Positions 31,264-32,380 of a DNA stretch of 32,380 nucleotides are shown here, piece by piece (position 1 is the first letter of the stretch; the number at the start of each line of letters is the position of its first letter). The DNA is taken from positions 1 through 32,380 of the forward strand of contig CANGSN010000003.1 of assembly GCA_947455805.1 (NCBI GenBank), written 5' to 3'. The notes beneath the pieces were generated by a model that was not told the origin of the DNA, ran no database searches, and saw only the letters and a list, made by a program, of their open reading frames with translations. The position numbers and the translations under genes were made by a program. Source of the DNA: Planctomycetota bacterium. Its GTDB lineage: Bacteria > Planctomycetota > UBA1135 > UBA2386.

Positions 31264-32380
31264 TCAGCGCCCGTCGTTCGCGCCTGCCGATGGCGGCTTC
31301 ACCTCGACGTCCGGACCGTTGTCGCGTTCGTCGGTGCCCTCGCGCACCAGCAGCAGCTTGCTGTTGGCGACGCGGTTCGTGCGGTTGCCGCGGATGGCGC
31401 CGCGCACGAAGCGGACGGCTTCGTCACCCATGATCCCGAACAAGAAGTCGTCGTCCGCCAGCTTGGCGCCCATGCCGCCGTCGATGCCCCGGACGACGCA
31501 GTCGACGAAGGCCGCCTGCTCGCATTCACGGAAACTGAACGCGGAGTAGTCAGCGCCCGAGTCCCGGAACAACACACCGACCAGATCGACACGCTTGCAC
31601 TTCGTGAAGTAGGCAACGCCGTTGCGGCACGTGTGGATCTCGCCGCGCTCCATGCGGAACCCGTCGACCTGCTCGGCGACGACGCCCTCGGTGCCACAGC
31701 CGAACAGCTCGCAGTCGCGCACGACGACGTTCTTGCAGTCCTTCAGCGTCAGCACCGGCGCCGTGCAGTAGTGCTCGACGCTGGTGTCGTGGCCGAGCAC
31801 GAGCCCTTCGAACGTGACGTCGCTGCAGCCTTCGCAGCGCACGACGTCGACCGGCGACTTGCCGAGCACACGCACCGGCCCGCCGATCGTGCACAGCCGC
31901 AGGTTGCGCACCCCCTTGATCACCAGGAACGGCACCGGATGCGGATCGCGGAACTCGACCGCCGGGTTGGCCGGCAGTTCGCCGTCGTCGTCGCTGCCGG
32001 TCAGCACGAACGGACCGCCGACGAGTTCGATCGTGCGGTCGCTGCCGATCGCCGCGATCAGCTGGCGCTGCGTGTGCACCTGCATGCGCTGGCGCGCCGG
32101 CGGCTTCTGCTTGGCGAGGATCTGCCACTCGCCGCGCAGCTTGCTCGCCATCTCGGCCGGCAGCGCCGAAGCGAACGCGAACTTCGCCGTGCCGACGCGC
32201 ACCTCCTCGCCGGTGATCGACACGCGCAGGCGCACGAAGCCGTCTTCGCCGGCGAGCCGCAGTTCGGCCTGCGTGTCGCGCACGGCGAACGGTTCCTTCG
32301 TCGCCGCATCGGCGGGCAGCGTGGCGCACAGCGCCTTCCGCAGCAGGCCGCCGTCATGGACGATCCCGCTGTACTCCGGC
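31264..32380 (-). CDS. Right-handed parallel beta-helix protein (5' part outside window)
   Basis: The minus-strand frame is open from the window edge (reading PEYSGIVHDGGLLRKAL first) to a TGA at 31264, giving at least 371 residues. From the middle on it has pectate-lyase-like/NosD-like beta-helix rungs: LVIKGVRNLRLCTIGG, CEGCSDVTFEGLVLG, LKDCKNVVVRDCELFG, VDGFRMERGEIHTCRNGVAYF, KCKRVDLVGVLFRDSG and EQAAFVDCVVRGIDGG. The part before (QRQLIAAIGSDRTIELVGGPF) is the usual cap leading into the helix. Such proteins bind or cleave polysaccharide, or are structural; no catalytic residues could be assigned. A GTG at 32283 could be read as a start, but the open frame upstream favours a longer gene. 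Confidence 0.75.
   Translation of the reverse strand, partial: PEYSGIVHDGGLLRKALCATLPADAATKEPFAVRDTQAELRLAGEDGFVRLRVSITGEEVRVGTAKFAFASALPAEMASKLRGEWQILAKQKPPARQRMQVHTQRQLIAAIGSDRTIELVGGPFVLTGSDDDGELPANPAVEFRDPHPVPFLVIKGVRNLRLCTIGGPVRVLGKSPVDVVRCEGCSDVTFEGLVLGHDTSVEHYCTAPVLTLKDCKNVVVRDCELFGCGTEGVVAEQVDGFRMERGEIHTCRNGVAYFTKCKRVDLVGVLFRDSGADYSAFSFRECEQAAFVDCVVRGIDGGMGAKLADDDFLFGIMGDEAVRFVRGAIRGNRTNRVANSKLLLVREGTDERDNGPDVEVKPPSAGANDGR

Noticed and set aside
28203-31433. Long plus- and minus-strand frames overlapping the propeller-phosphoesterase gene
   Set aside because: Both are Arg/Pro/Ala-rich shadows; the frame from 28546 carries all domain motifs.
1-32380. Search by eye for tRNA, rRNA, CRISPR arrays, transposases and integrases
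   Set aside because: No convincing match to any was seen on either strand.

Overview
The window is high-GC (roughly two-thirds G+C), densely packed bacterial DNA with no rRNA, tRNA, CRISPR array or recognisable transposase. A member of the Planctomycetota is the best guess. The reasons are a secreted metallopeptidase ending in a Cys/Gly-rich C-terminal module that I associate with that phylum, an ECF sigma factor coupled to a membrane-anchored leucine-rich-repeat protein, a VIT/vWA membrane protein with a PEP-CTERM tail, a lipoprotein made of regulator-type propeller repeats, and many lipoproteins. This is inference from gene content, not a phylogeny.

Layout. 1-345 is the tail of an unidentified gene. 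406-3971 holds two tandem, paralogous GT-C-type glycosyltransferase-like membrane proteins with coupled translation. 4011-7194 (minus) holds an RlmN-like radical SAM rRNA methyltransferase, then an ECF sigma factor overlapping a one-TM leucine-rich-repeat protein that is probably its anti-sigma/sensor partner. 7373-8816 (plus) is a MarR regulator overlapping a DODA-type extradiol dioxygenase that carries a Tat/lipoprotein signal. 8897-10616 is a two-gene module of an AAA/ABC-type ATPase and a DUF4276/TOPRIM-like protein. It is bracketed by two imperfect copies of the 3' end of the dioxygenase gene, and it is my leading candidate for a mobile, possibly antiviral, system. 10693-11217 is a Cys/Met/His-rich lipoprotein. 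11190-13791 (minus) is a translationally coupled biotin carboxylase, biotin carrier protein and DinB/YfiT-like protein.

13809-18630 (plus) is a run of small genes: membrane proteins, a seven-repeat propeller lipoprotein, a DUF1801-like protein and two apparent membrane/soluble fusions. 18662-22701 (minus) has a propeller-like lipoprotein and the VIT/vWA/PEP-CTERM membrane protein, divergent from the secreted HExxH peptidase at 22866-26111. 26150-28300 is an accessory stretch of small unknown genes, including two tandem paralogous lipoproteins in a lower-GC patch that looks transferred. 28546-31260 encodes a YVTN-propeller/phosphoesterase, and the window ends inside a minus-strand parallel beta-helix protein.

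A recurring feature is a -10-like hexamer (TANNNT or GANNNT) exactly 6 nt before the chosen start codon of several genes that look like transcription-unit heads. This would fit leaderless initiation. Because of the GC content, very long open frames lie opposite or beside most real genes; these were treated as shadows.
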